From NCBI GenBank assembly GCA_963575675.1, contig CAUYUA010000269.1, positions 1 to 14,611 on the forward strand: DNA of 14,611 nucleotides, in the 5' to 3' direction. The number at the start of each line of letters is the position of its first letter. Position 1 is the stretch's first letter. The notes under the pieces were generated by a model. The model made no database searches, was not told where the DNA came from, and worked only from the letters and a program-made list of their open reading frames with translations. Made by a program: the position numbers and the translations under genes. Below, in pieces: positions 7,279-13,932 of this stretch. The stretch comes from CAUYUA01 sp963575675 (GTDB lineage: Bacteria; Pseudomonadota; Alphaproteobacteria; Azospirillales; Azospirillaceae).

Positions 7279-8609
7279 TGCTCCTCTCCATCTTCAGCGT
7301 CTTCATCTTGAATATCGGAGGTTATTTCAAGTATTTTATAAAGAGTGTTATTCATTTCCGGATAAACTAAACCTTCTCGACGCTTTTCCATCGGAATCGT
7401 CCGAGAGCCTCCCTTTCCCTCCTTCAACCAGTAACCGCACGCTTTATCTGGGTTGATAAGTTCATCTTCCCGAATCTCGTATTTTTTGCACAGCCTCTCC
7501 CGTTGAGGGTGCAAATAAAGATGCATCAAATTATCAATCTCTTGCAGAATGATCTCGCTATGCGTCGTCAAAATCACGGTGACGCCGCGATTGATCAACC
7601 GCGCCAAAGCGCGCGCAACAATCCGCTGCGCGTCAATATGTAAGTGCGCCTCCGGCTCGTCGATAATAAGAGTTGAAACATCCGACCATTTCAGAAATAC
7701 AACCAAAGGCGTCAGCTCCGTCACCAAAGAAGACGCCGCATGCATCGGAATAACTTGATTCGAACCTTCTGGAATAAAATTAAATCCATTTCCCGCAATC
7801 GGCGTCAACTCAACGCGACCTCGCAACACATCGCGCTCCAACATTTCGCCGACATCCCGAAATGGACCAACCCTTTTTCCTGTAATAGCCCCCAAATTCC
7901 CCAGAAAATTCACCATTGAAGCCGGAAATTTTTCCCTTTCATCTTCGGATGACCAAGATAGAGATTTTAAAAGATTAACAACCATAGAGTTATATAAAAT
8001 CATTAGCCCCGTGCGCGCCGCAGGAAGATATCTTATAGACTTCTTTCTATTGCCTCCAGACAAAAACTCTTCGAATGTATCTATAAGAACAGCTCTCGCA
8101 AATGATTTCTTTTGCGAATCAATATCGTCCGGGAAATATGAAGACAATGTCCTCGACGCTTTAATGATATTTTTTGAAATATGCTCCGACAATTCACTTT
8201 GAGGAAAACGTATCGATACAGAGATTTCTTCTGAAAAAACACTGTCAAACAAGGCATCGATCGTGTTCTTATGGTTGATTAACTCATTCGTGAAAGAAAC
8301 AAAACATCTTACTATTTCTAAAAAATCATCACCTCCTATAATTTTATGAAGACTTTCTTCTTGAATAGGTTCTTGAACAATATTCTCGATTTTCGGAGCA
8401 ATTTCTTTATAGAACGAAGAATCGACAAAACGATTCTGATTTTCAAATCCGGAATCTCTCGGCGCCATGATCGCCCAAATCAAGGAACTCAAATAAGATT
8501 TTCCGACGCTGTTTTTCCCGGCAAAGACAGTCAGAGGCGATAGCGTGATTTCCGCGTGAGCGATCGGGCCGAAAGAGTCGGCCTTCAGAGTCCAGGAAGG
8601 ACAAGCCAT
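7275..8609 (-). CDS. AAA_15/AAA_21-type (SMC/ABC-like) ATPase
   Basis: 444 residues from the ATG at 8609. Numbering from a possible GTG at 8627 (450 aa), the Walker A is GKNSVGKS at 37-44, an IRYLPAARTGLM block lies at 198-209, the signature-like ASSLVTELTPLV at 298-309, Walker B TLIIDEPEAHLH at 319-330 and the switch region TTHSEIILQEI at 354-364. The order matches the OLD/AAA_15 group. Only about 85 residues follow the switch, so there is no C-terminal TOPRIM nuclease as in OLD or GajA; the coupled downstream gene may supply the effector. I prefer ATG 8609 because GGAG lies 9 nt before it, though the GTG has AAGGTG at 7 nt. The middle (about 65-190) is A/T-rich and poorly conserved in appearance. 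Exact role unknown; defence is inference. Confidence 0.9.
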   Translation of the reverse strand: MACPSWTLKADSFGPIAHAEITLSPLTVFAGKNSVGKSYLSSLIWAIMAPRDSGFENQNRFVDSSFYKEIAPKIENIVQEPIQEESLHKIIGGDDFLEIVRCFVSFTNELINHKNTIDALFDSVFSEEISVSIRFPQSELSEHISKNIIKASRTLSSYFPDDIDSQKKSFARAVLIDTFEEFLSGGNRKKSIRYLPAARTGLMILYNSMVVNLLKSLSWSSEDEREKFPASMVNFLGNLGAITGKRVGPFRDVGEMLERDVLRGRVELTPIAGNGFNFIPEGSNQVIPMHAASSLVTELTPLVVFLKWSDVSTLIIDEPEAHLHIDAQRIVARALARLINRGVTVILTTHSEIILQEIDNLMHLYLHPQRERLCKKYEIREDELINPDKACGYWLKEGKGGSRTIPMEKRREGLVYPEMNNTLYKILEITSDIQDEDAEDGEEQ

Positions 8610-8645
8610 AAGAATGCGCTCCGTCACAGGAATTCACCTTCGGCG

Positions 8646-8692
8646 ATGGGGGCGCAGCCCCCATAACCCCGCCAAGGAGGGAATCCCTCCTT
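8646..8692. repeat. Pair of REP-like GC-rich hairpins between gatA and the ATPase gene
   Basis: Two adjacent palindromes: ATGGGGGC/GCCCCCAT with a GCA loop (8646-8664) and AAGGAGGG/TCCCTCCTT with nearly no loop (8674-8692). They are joined by AACCCCGCC. The layout resembles short palindromic units scattered through Rhodospirillales and Acetobacterales intergenic regions. They lie 36 bp after the gatA stop. No T run follows on the minus strand, so they may stabilise an mRNA end or mark a recombination point rather than act as a classical terminator. Confidence 0.65.
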
Positions 8693-8728
8693 GAACCACC
8701 CCTTTTTGAAGATTTTCCGTCCGTTTCC

Positions 8729-10210
8729 TTAAACGACGCAGGGAGGCAATTGATGAAAACTCGCCGCCGTCTCCAAAACGCCGCCGACGCGCAACACCGT
8801 CTCTTCGTCAAAGGGTTTGCCGATCAATTGCAGCCCCAAAGGAAGAGACTCCCCGCTCAACCCCGCCGGAACCGACAATCCCGGCAATCCAGCCAACGAT
8901 GTCGGAACCGTAAAGACGTCGTTAAGATACATGGTGATCGGATCATCCATGTTCTCGCCAACCGCAAAAGCCGGAGTCGGAGCCGTCGGCGTCAAGATGA
9001 TGTCGCAACGCTCGAACGCCAAACGAAAGTCCTCGGCAATCCGAGCCCGGACCTTTTGAGCCTTCAAGTAATAGGCGTCGTAATATCCCGCCGAAAGCAC
9101 ATAAGTGCCGATCAGAATACGACGCCGCACCTCTGCTCCAAACCCGGCGGCGCGCGTGTTTTCATACATCTCTTGCAAGCCCGGCCCGTCAACCCTCAGA
9201 CCAAACCGCACCCCGTCATAACGCGCCAAGTTGGACGACGCCTCCGCCGGAGCAATGATGTAATAAGTCGGCAATGCATATTTCGTATGTGGAAGACTGA
9301 TCTCAACCGGCTCAGCTCCTGCGGCGCGCAGCCACTCCACGCCCTGATCCCACACCTTGCCGATCTCGGCGGACATGCCGTCCACCCGATATTCCTTCGG
9401 CACGCCAACCCGCAAACCGCGAATGTCGCCTGTTAAAGCTTGCGCGTAATCCGGAACCGGACGATTGACGCTGGTCGAGTCCTTCGGGTCATATCCCGCC
9501 ATAGCGCGCATCATCAACGCCGTATCGCGCACCGTGCGCGCCATCGGCCCGGCCTGATCCAGCGAGGACGCAAACGCCACCACGCCCCACCGCGAACACC
9601 GTCCATAAGTCGGCTTTAAACCGACAATGCCGCAGAAGCTGCCGGGCTGGCGAATCGAACCGCCCGTGTCCGTGCCGGTGGCGCCCATGGCGCAACGCGC
9701 CGCAACCGCCGCCGCCGAACCGCCGGATGAACCGCCGGGAACCAATTTACGCTCCCATGCGCCCACTTTTCCGGGGCTCCAGGGATTGACGACCGGCCCG
9801 TAATAACTGGTGACGTTAGAAGACCCCATGGCGAATTCGTCAAGATTCGCCTTCCCGAGCATCACCGCTCCGGCGCGCCAAAGATTGGCCGTGACGGTGG
9901 ATTCATAAGGAGGCTTGAAACCATCCAGAATATGACTCGCGGCGGTGGTCAGAACGCCTTCGGTGCAAAACAGATCCTTTACGGCGATCGGGACGCCGTC
10001 CAGAAGCTGCGCCTCGCCGCGCCGCCGACGCTCGTCGCTGAGCCGCGCCATCGCCAACGCCTTCTCAGGAGTCTCGGTGATGAAGGCGTTCAACGATCGC
10101 GCCGCAACCATGGCGTCGATGTGCGCTTGGGTCAGCTCTTCAGCCGAAAACACGCGACGTTCGAGGCCGTCCAACGCCTCGGCAATCGTCAATCGAGTCA
10201 GAGCGCCCAT
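8729..10210 (-). CDS. gatA: Asp-tRNA(Asn)/Glu-tRNA(Gln) amidotransferase subunit A
   Basis: 493 residues, full length. It is the glutaminase subunit of GatCAB: it frees ammonia from glutamine (or asparagine) for transamidation of mischarged tRNA on GatB. The amidase-signature Ser-cisSer-Lys triad is visible: Lys78 in DGVPIAVKDLF, Ser161 in GGSSGGSAAAVAAR, and nucleophile Ser185 in GTDTGGSIRQP. LKPTYGRCSRWG and SLDQAGPMARTVRD are typical GatA blocks. The ATG overlaps the gatC stop (TAATG), so the two are co-translated. gatB, often the next gene, is absent here: the REP-like hairpins and the ATPase cassette follow instead. Confidence 0.97.
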   Translation of the reverse strand: MGALTRLTIAEALDGLERRVFSAEELTQAHIDAMVAARSLNAFITETPEKALAMARLSDERRRRGEAQLLDGVPIAVKDLFCTEGVLTTAASHILDGFKPPYESTVTANLWRAGAVMLGKANLDEFAMGSSNVTSYYGPVVNPWSPGKVGAWERKLVPGGSSGGSAAAVAARCAMGATGTDTGGSIRQPGSFCGIVGLKPTYGRCSRWGVVAFASSLDQAGPMARTVRDTALMMRAMAGYDPKDSTSVNRPVPDYAQALTGDIRGLRVGVPKEYRVDGMSAEIGKVWDQGVEWLRAAGAEPVEISLPHTKYALPTYYIIAPAEASSNLARYDGVRFGLRVDGPGLQEMYENTRAAGFGAEVRRRILIGTYVLSAGYYDAYYLKAQKVRARIAEDFRLAFERCDIILTPTAPTPAFAVGENMDDPITMYLNDVFTVPTSLAGLPGLSVPAGLSGESLPLGLQLIGKPFDEETVLRVGGVLETAASFHQLPPCVV

Positions 10211-10497
10211 TATTCCACCACCTTCGGAACCACAAAGAATGTCTCGGCGCGCTCGGGAGCATTACGCAACACCGGCTCGGGATCGCCGCCGTCGCTGACC
10301 TCGTCGAGGCGACGGCGAAGCTGCGTCGCCACCACGCTGGTCATGGGTTGCACGTCATCGGTGTCAACCTCGCTGAGCTGTTCGACGAAGCTGAGGATTT
10401 TGCTGAGTTCTCCGGCCAGAGACGCCTGATCGGCCTCCGGAATCTTGATGCGGGCCAGGTGAGCGATCCTCACCGCAGTGGCCTGATCGATCGACAT
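10210..10497 (-). CDS. gatC: Asp-tRNA(Asn)/Glu-tRNA(Gln) amidotransferase subunit C
   Basis: 95 residues, normal for GatC, the small subunit that wraps around and stabilises GatA on GatB. MSIDQATAVRIAHLARIKI at the start, LSKILSFVEQLSEVDTDDVQPMTS in the middle and LRNAPERAETFFVVPKVVE at the end are diagnostic. A longer frame opens at 10656, but only from the ATG at 10497 does the sequence resemble the family. An AAAGGAG ribosome site lies about 11 nt before that ATG. It is divergent from ruvX with 189 bp between them; I found no convincing promoter there for either direction. Confidence 0.95.
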   Translation of the reverse strand: MSIDQATAVRIAHLARIKIPEADQASLAGELSKILSFVEQLSEVDTDDVQPMTSVVATQLRRRLDEVSDGGDPEPVLRNAPERAETFFVVPKVVE

Positions 10498-10686
10498 AAT
10501 CCAACCATCTCCTTTGGAACACAAGACGCGGAACGCAAAACCAAGGTCGTCCAGAAAACGCCGCGCCGACGAAAAGAACAATGGGAAACGCGCCGTGGAA
10601 CCGATAAAATCTCTGAATTGAAGAAAAACCGCGCCGAACGACGCTGCTTGCTTCATAAATCGAAACTTGAAATCCTAACACCGACC

Positions 10687-11183
10687 ATGGCCATCTGCAA
10701 CATCACCGATTTGAAGGCGCGTCTGCGCCCTGGATATCGCCTGCTCGGGCTGGATTTGGGCAGCAAAACCATCGGCATGGCGCTTTCCGATCCAGGATTT
10801 ATGATCGCCTCGCCGATTGGGACCATTCGCCGCGCAAACTTTCCGCCGATCTGGGAATTGGCTAAAATCGCCAAAGAGGCGTTCCGTCGGCGGCATGGTT
10901 CTAGACTGCCGGTGAACATGGACGGCAGCGAAGGGGCATCGGCGCAATCGGCGCGGCAGTTTGCGAAGTGTTTTGCAAAACGCGGCTTTGTTTGATCAAG
11001 AACCTGAGCTTGCCTTCTGGGATGAACGTCTATCCCACAGGCGGTTGAAAAACTTATGATCGGGTTCGACATGTCTCGCAAACGCCGCGCCGAGTCGTGG
11101 ATAAAATGGCTTCGGCCTACATCCTCCAGGGTGCGTTGGACTTGCTGGCGCAATTCGGCTCCAAAATTTGTTCATCCGGCTGA
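10687..11183 (+). pseudogene. ruvX: RuvX/YqgF (pre-16S rRNA nuclease / putative Holliday junction resolvase), frameshifted
   Basis: The N-terminus is clear: MAICNITDLKARLRPGYR, then the RNase H-fold core LLGLDLGSKTIGMALSDPG and ASPIGTIRR. LPVNMDGSEG and QSARQFAKCFAKRG follow in the first frame, which stops at 10995. The rest of the family sequence continues in other frames: FDQEPELAFWDERLS (10991-11035), AVEKLMIGFDMSRKRRAE (about 11041-11094) and VDKMASAYILQGALDLLAQ (about 11097-11153), with a stop at 11181-11183. Between AKIAKE and LPVN three one-base losses (near 10879, 10890 and 10904) cancel out, hiding a scrambled segment that should read GGMVLG. As read, no full-length protein can be made. 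Decay and consensus error are both possible. The divergent pairing with gatC is common in Alphaproteobacteria. Confidence 0.88.
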
Positions 11184-11586
11184 CGAGATTCTTTGAGCCT
11201 GAAGAAACGACCGAATAAGCGCATACAACAAACATGCTCATCCCCGTTGATTGAGACATGCGGCCTTCCCGAATTGAAACGGCCCACTCTCATTCGGTCG
11301 TCACAAACTTCGAAGTCATGGTTTCCAAAGGCCTCCCGGCTTTGGCGGGTCGAGGGCGACCCCGTTCTCCGGAATTCTTCTAAAAGATTTCTCGGGTTTC
11401 GAATTGGCGTGGAGTAAATACAACACATCAATAAAATTAAAACGGTCCGAGAACAGCGTCTGTCGCTCGCCCTTTAATTCATCAATGCAGACGCCCAGTA
11501 GAAAACCCTCATGCACTTGACAGTAGGCATGGGATGCTTTCATTCTCGTCCAAGAAAATGTTCAAAAGACAAAGGGTGAGGATCCG
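11184..11586. other. 403-bp intergenic region, no recognisable gene
   Basis: Open frames of 74 to 104 codons occur on both strands but overlap one another, have no family I recognise and no good ribosome sites. The region holds a perfect hairpin GGGTCG-AGGG-CGACCC (11347-11362), preceded by CTTTGGC, which resembles the GC-rich REP-like unit near 8650. A short stretch near 11431-11460 (GGTCCGAGAACAGCG) weakly echoes an arm of the palindromic repeat family. The 3' end carries a possible promoter and the ribosome site for the binding-protein gene. It could contain remnants of decayed repeats or a lost gene. Confidence 0.5.
11517..11545 (+). promoter_or_regulatory. Possible promoter of the ABC importer operon
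   Basis: A perfect TTGACA -35 box at 11517-11522 lies about 65 nt before the binding-protein start. The -10 candidates at 17-18 bp spacing (TCATTC or CATTCT, 11540-11546) are poor. The position suits an operon promoter. Prediction by eye only. Confidence 0.3.
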
Positions 11587-12705
11587 ATGAAGTTTGTGCG
11601 GTGTTTGGCCGGAGCCTTCTTATTGGGGCTGACGGCGCTTCCGGCGATGGCCGATTCACAACCCGTCGTCGTGGGCGCGATTGAAATTCTGACCGGACCA
11701 AGCTCACGTTACGGCGTGGCGATCAAAGCCGGACTCGATCTCGCACTCGACGAAATCAATGCCGCCGGCGGCGTGCAGGCGTCCACTTTCTTTGGTTGTC
11801 GAAGACTCCGCCGGAAACAAAGAGCAAAGCCATAAACGCAGCGCGAAAACTGATTGCGCGCGATAAAGTCTCCGCATTATCGGGCCGCGCTCTCCAACGA
11901 GATGTTCGCCGTCGGCCCCGTGGTTAACGAGCGTAAATTCCCATCATCGGAACATCCACAACCGCCAGGAATCACCGACATCAGACCATAGGGTTTTCCG
12001 CACCTCGTTGCCGAAGCCGCCGTCATTCCCGTGACGCTGAAAACCGCTCAGACCAAGTTCGGCGTCAAACGCGTCGCCGTCATGTACGGAAACGACGACG
12101 CCTTTACAAAGTCGGGCTTTGACGTGTTCAAAGAAACGCTCGACAAGATGGGAATCGAAATCGCCGCCATCGAGACCTTCGGCGGAAAAGACACCGATTT
12201 CTCCGCTCAGCTCACAAAAGTCAAAAGCCTGAACGTCGACGCCGTGGTGGTCTCTGCGTTGGTTGAAGCCGCCTCCGGAATTCTGTTGCAGGCGCGCCAG
12301 CTCGGACTCCCGGACAACATCTTCTTCGTTGGCGGAAACGGCTTCAATTCCTCCAAGCTGGGCGAAATCGCCGGAAAATCCGCCGACGGCGTTCTCGTCG
12401 GAAGTCCCTGGTTCATCGGAAAAGACGATCCTTCCAACCAGAAATTCGTCGAAGCCTTCCGGAAAAAACACAGCTCCGGTCCCGACCAGTTCTCCGCTCA
12501 AGCTTATGACACCCTGCACATCGTCGCCGACGCCATCTCCAAAGCCAGCTCCACCGAAAACGAGAAGCTGCGGCAAGCCTTGCTTGAAACAAAGCACTCC
12601 GGCGTGATGGGACCGTTTACGTTCACCGATCATCGCGACCCCGGTTCAACCGAGGGCGTGATCGTTCTGACCGTAAAAGACGGGAAGTTTATGGCTCTGA
12701 AATAA
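11587..12705 (+). pseudogene. Branched-chain amino acid type ABC transporter periplasmic binding protein, frameshifted
   Basis: The start has a signal peptide (MKFVRC, hydrophobic core, AMA-D cleavage site), then VVVGAIEILTGPSSRYG and AGLDLALDEINAAGG, typical of the LivJ/LivK (Peripla_BP_6) group. GAGGA precedes the ATG. From about 11775 to 12030 the reading frame changes at least six times; the pieces SLVVEDSAGNKEQ, AINAARKLIARDKVSAL, ALSNEMFAVGPVVNERK, PIIGTSTTAR and GITDI are in register with the family only across frames. From 12031 a clean frame of 224 residues (TLKTAQTKFGVKRVAVMYGN to KDGKFMALK) completes the protein. Most shifts look like loss of one base from a short homopolymer. If intact it would bind an amino acid or amide in the periplasm and deliver it to LivHM. 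Ligand not deducible. Confidence 0.88.
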
Positions 12706-12745
12706 GACGCAAGCGCTCCGGGAGCGGCGCTTCTGATTTCACCCG

Positions 12746-12803
12746 GTTGCAGAGGATTGCAAAAAAAGCCGAACGGCAAATCTTACAATCCTCGCTCCGC
12801 AAC
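12746..12803 (+). other. Stem-loop between binding-protein gene and livH
   Basis: GTTGC (12746-12750) and GAGGATTG (12752-12759) pair with CAATCCTC (12786-12793) and GCAAC (12799-12803), giving an interrupted 13-bp stem with a loop containing an A7 run. A second GC-rich stem (AAGCGCTCC..., about 12711-12733) lies just before it. Strong structures after a binding-protein gene often let it be expressed above the permease genes, by attenuation or 3' protection. That role is inferred from position. Confidence 0.45.
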
Positions 12804-12874
12804 CAAGAGTTCCGCTCCCTTTAATTCAGACGCTCTCTTTACTTCAGGTCTGTGTGACGGTAGGCCGCCAATCC

Positions 12875-13753
12875 ATGTTCGCCCAGCAACTCACCAACGG
12901 AATCGTTCTCGGCTCGACTTACGCTTTGTTTGCTCTGGGCTTCACCGTCATTTTTGGGGTGTTTAAAATCCTGAACTTGACCTATGGATTCTATTTCTCC
13001 GCCGGAGCGCTGATCGCTTTGGCGACGACCCAATACTGGGGCGCCTCCATCTTCATCGCCTTGCCTGTCGGAGCCCTTGCCTCCGGCGTTCTGGCTGTGA
13101 TCATTGACGGATTATTGCTGACGCCTCTGCGCCGAGCCCGAGCCCCTGAATTGGCTAGTCTTATGGTGACGCTCGGAGCGGTGTTGCTTCTATACTCTTT
13201 GATTACTGTATTCCTCGGCCCCGAAATCCGACGCTTTCCGGCTTGGGTGATCCGTCAAGACGCCGTCGAGTTCGGCTCGGTTCGACTCGGCGCGGCTCAA
13301 ATGCTCATCATCGGCGCCGTCGCGATTCTCGTGTTTGGACTGCTGCTCTTAATGCGCGGCTCGCGCCTGGGATTGGCCATTCGCGCCGTCGCCGAGAACG
13401 AGGACGTCGCCGGATTGATGGGAATCAACGTCGCGCTCACTGTCGGAGCGGTTTCTTTTTTATCCGGCTCCATCGGCGGCGCGGCAGGGGTTTTAATTGG
13501 GCTGAATTTCAACGCCATCCATCCCTTTATGGGAGAACACATGATGTTGCGCGGGTTCGCCGTCATTATCATTGGTGGTTTGGGCGATATACGAGGCGCT
13601 CTGGTGGCGGGAGTGTTGCTCGGCGTCGCAGAAGTGATGACTGCGGGTTATATTGACTCGACTTTGAAAGCAGGACTCGGTTTTTTTCTGATGGGGTTGG
13701 CTCTGTGGCTCGGCCGAGCGGCTTGTTTGGTCTGCCGTCCCGACCGCGCATAA
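12875..13753 (+). CDS. livH: Branched-chain amino acid type ABC permease LivH, C-terminus frameshifted
   Basis: 292 residues of inner-membrane permease with about eight hydrophobic segments. MFAQQLTNGIVLGSTYALFA and IFGVFKILNLTYG at the start and AIRAVAENEDVAGLMGIN (cytoplasmic loop that meets the ATPase subunits) are characteristic. I start at ATG 12875 because the family begins there; a GTG at 12854 in frame would add seven residues. The last residues as read (GRAACLVCRPDRA) are not family-like: one extra C near 13711 would give LRPSGLFGLPSRPR, containing the conserved LivH tail motif. The corrected frame would end at a TAG (13765-13767) inside repeat copy B. Forms the membrane channel with LivM. 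Confidence 0.9.
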   Translation: MFAQQLTNGIVLGSTYALFALGFTVIFGVFKILNLTYGFYFSAGALIALATTQYWGASIFIALPVGALASGVLAVIIDGLLLTPLRRARAPELASLMVTLGAVLLLYSLITVFLGPEIRRFPAWVIRQDAVEFGSVRLGAAQMLIIGAVAILVFGLLLLMRGSRLGLAIRAVAENEDVAGLMGINVALTVGAVSFLSGSIGGAAGVLIGLNFNAIHPFMGEHMMLRGFAVIIIGGLGDIRGALVAGVLLGVAEVMTAGYIDSTLKAGLGFFLMGLALWLGRAACLVCRPDRA

Positions 13754-13869
13754 AAATAATAAATTAGAGAGGTCCAGAGGCTGTGTTTCCAGTCGCTCGG
13801 GCCAAAGATGAAAGCCCTCCTGATTCACAGAGCGATCCTCCGCCAGGAACACAGCTCCCTTCTTATTAT
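13750..13869 (+). repeat. Palindromic repeat family, copy B (between livH and livM)
   Basis: It begins ATAAAAAT over the livH stop codon and continues GGTCCAGAGGCTGTGTTTCC, AGTCGCTCGGGCCAAAG and GAAAGCCCTCC. It then carries AGCGATCCTCC and CCAGGAACACAGCTCCC and ends CTTATTAT. It aligns with copy A on both arms; the right arm lacks about a dozen bases around TTGGTCCGAGCG. It splits the livH-livM operon with a large potential hairpin; what it does to livM expression cannot be told from sequence. Remaining sequence up to livM (13870-13932) shows nothing clear. Confidence 0.75.
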
Positions 13870-13932
13870 GCTCTCATAACTTGCAGCTCGTGTTTTCTGC
13901 TTCACTCATTTCATTCAATCTTAGGCGCCGAA

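Noticed and set aside
7275..8609. Assignment of the ATPase to Gabija (GajA), OLD, PARIS or Septu
   Set aside because: The protein ends too soon after the switch motif for a TOPRIM nuclease, and the partner shows no HNH motif or clear DUF4435-like pattern. The group is similar but the named systems are not supported.
11117..11543. Two overlapping minus-strand open frames (75 and 104 codons) between ruvX and the importer operon
   Set aside because: No recognisable family and no convincing ribosome site; one runs into the ruvX remnant and the other starts over the candidate promoter.
10687..12030. Programmed ribosomal frameshifting in ruvX or the binding-protein gene
   Set aside because: There are many separate shifts in both directions, without slippery sites and downstream structures at each; decay or sequence error explains them better.
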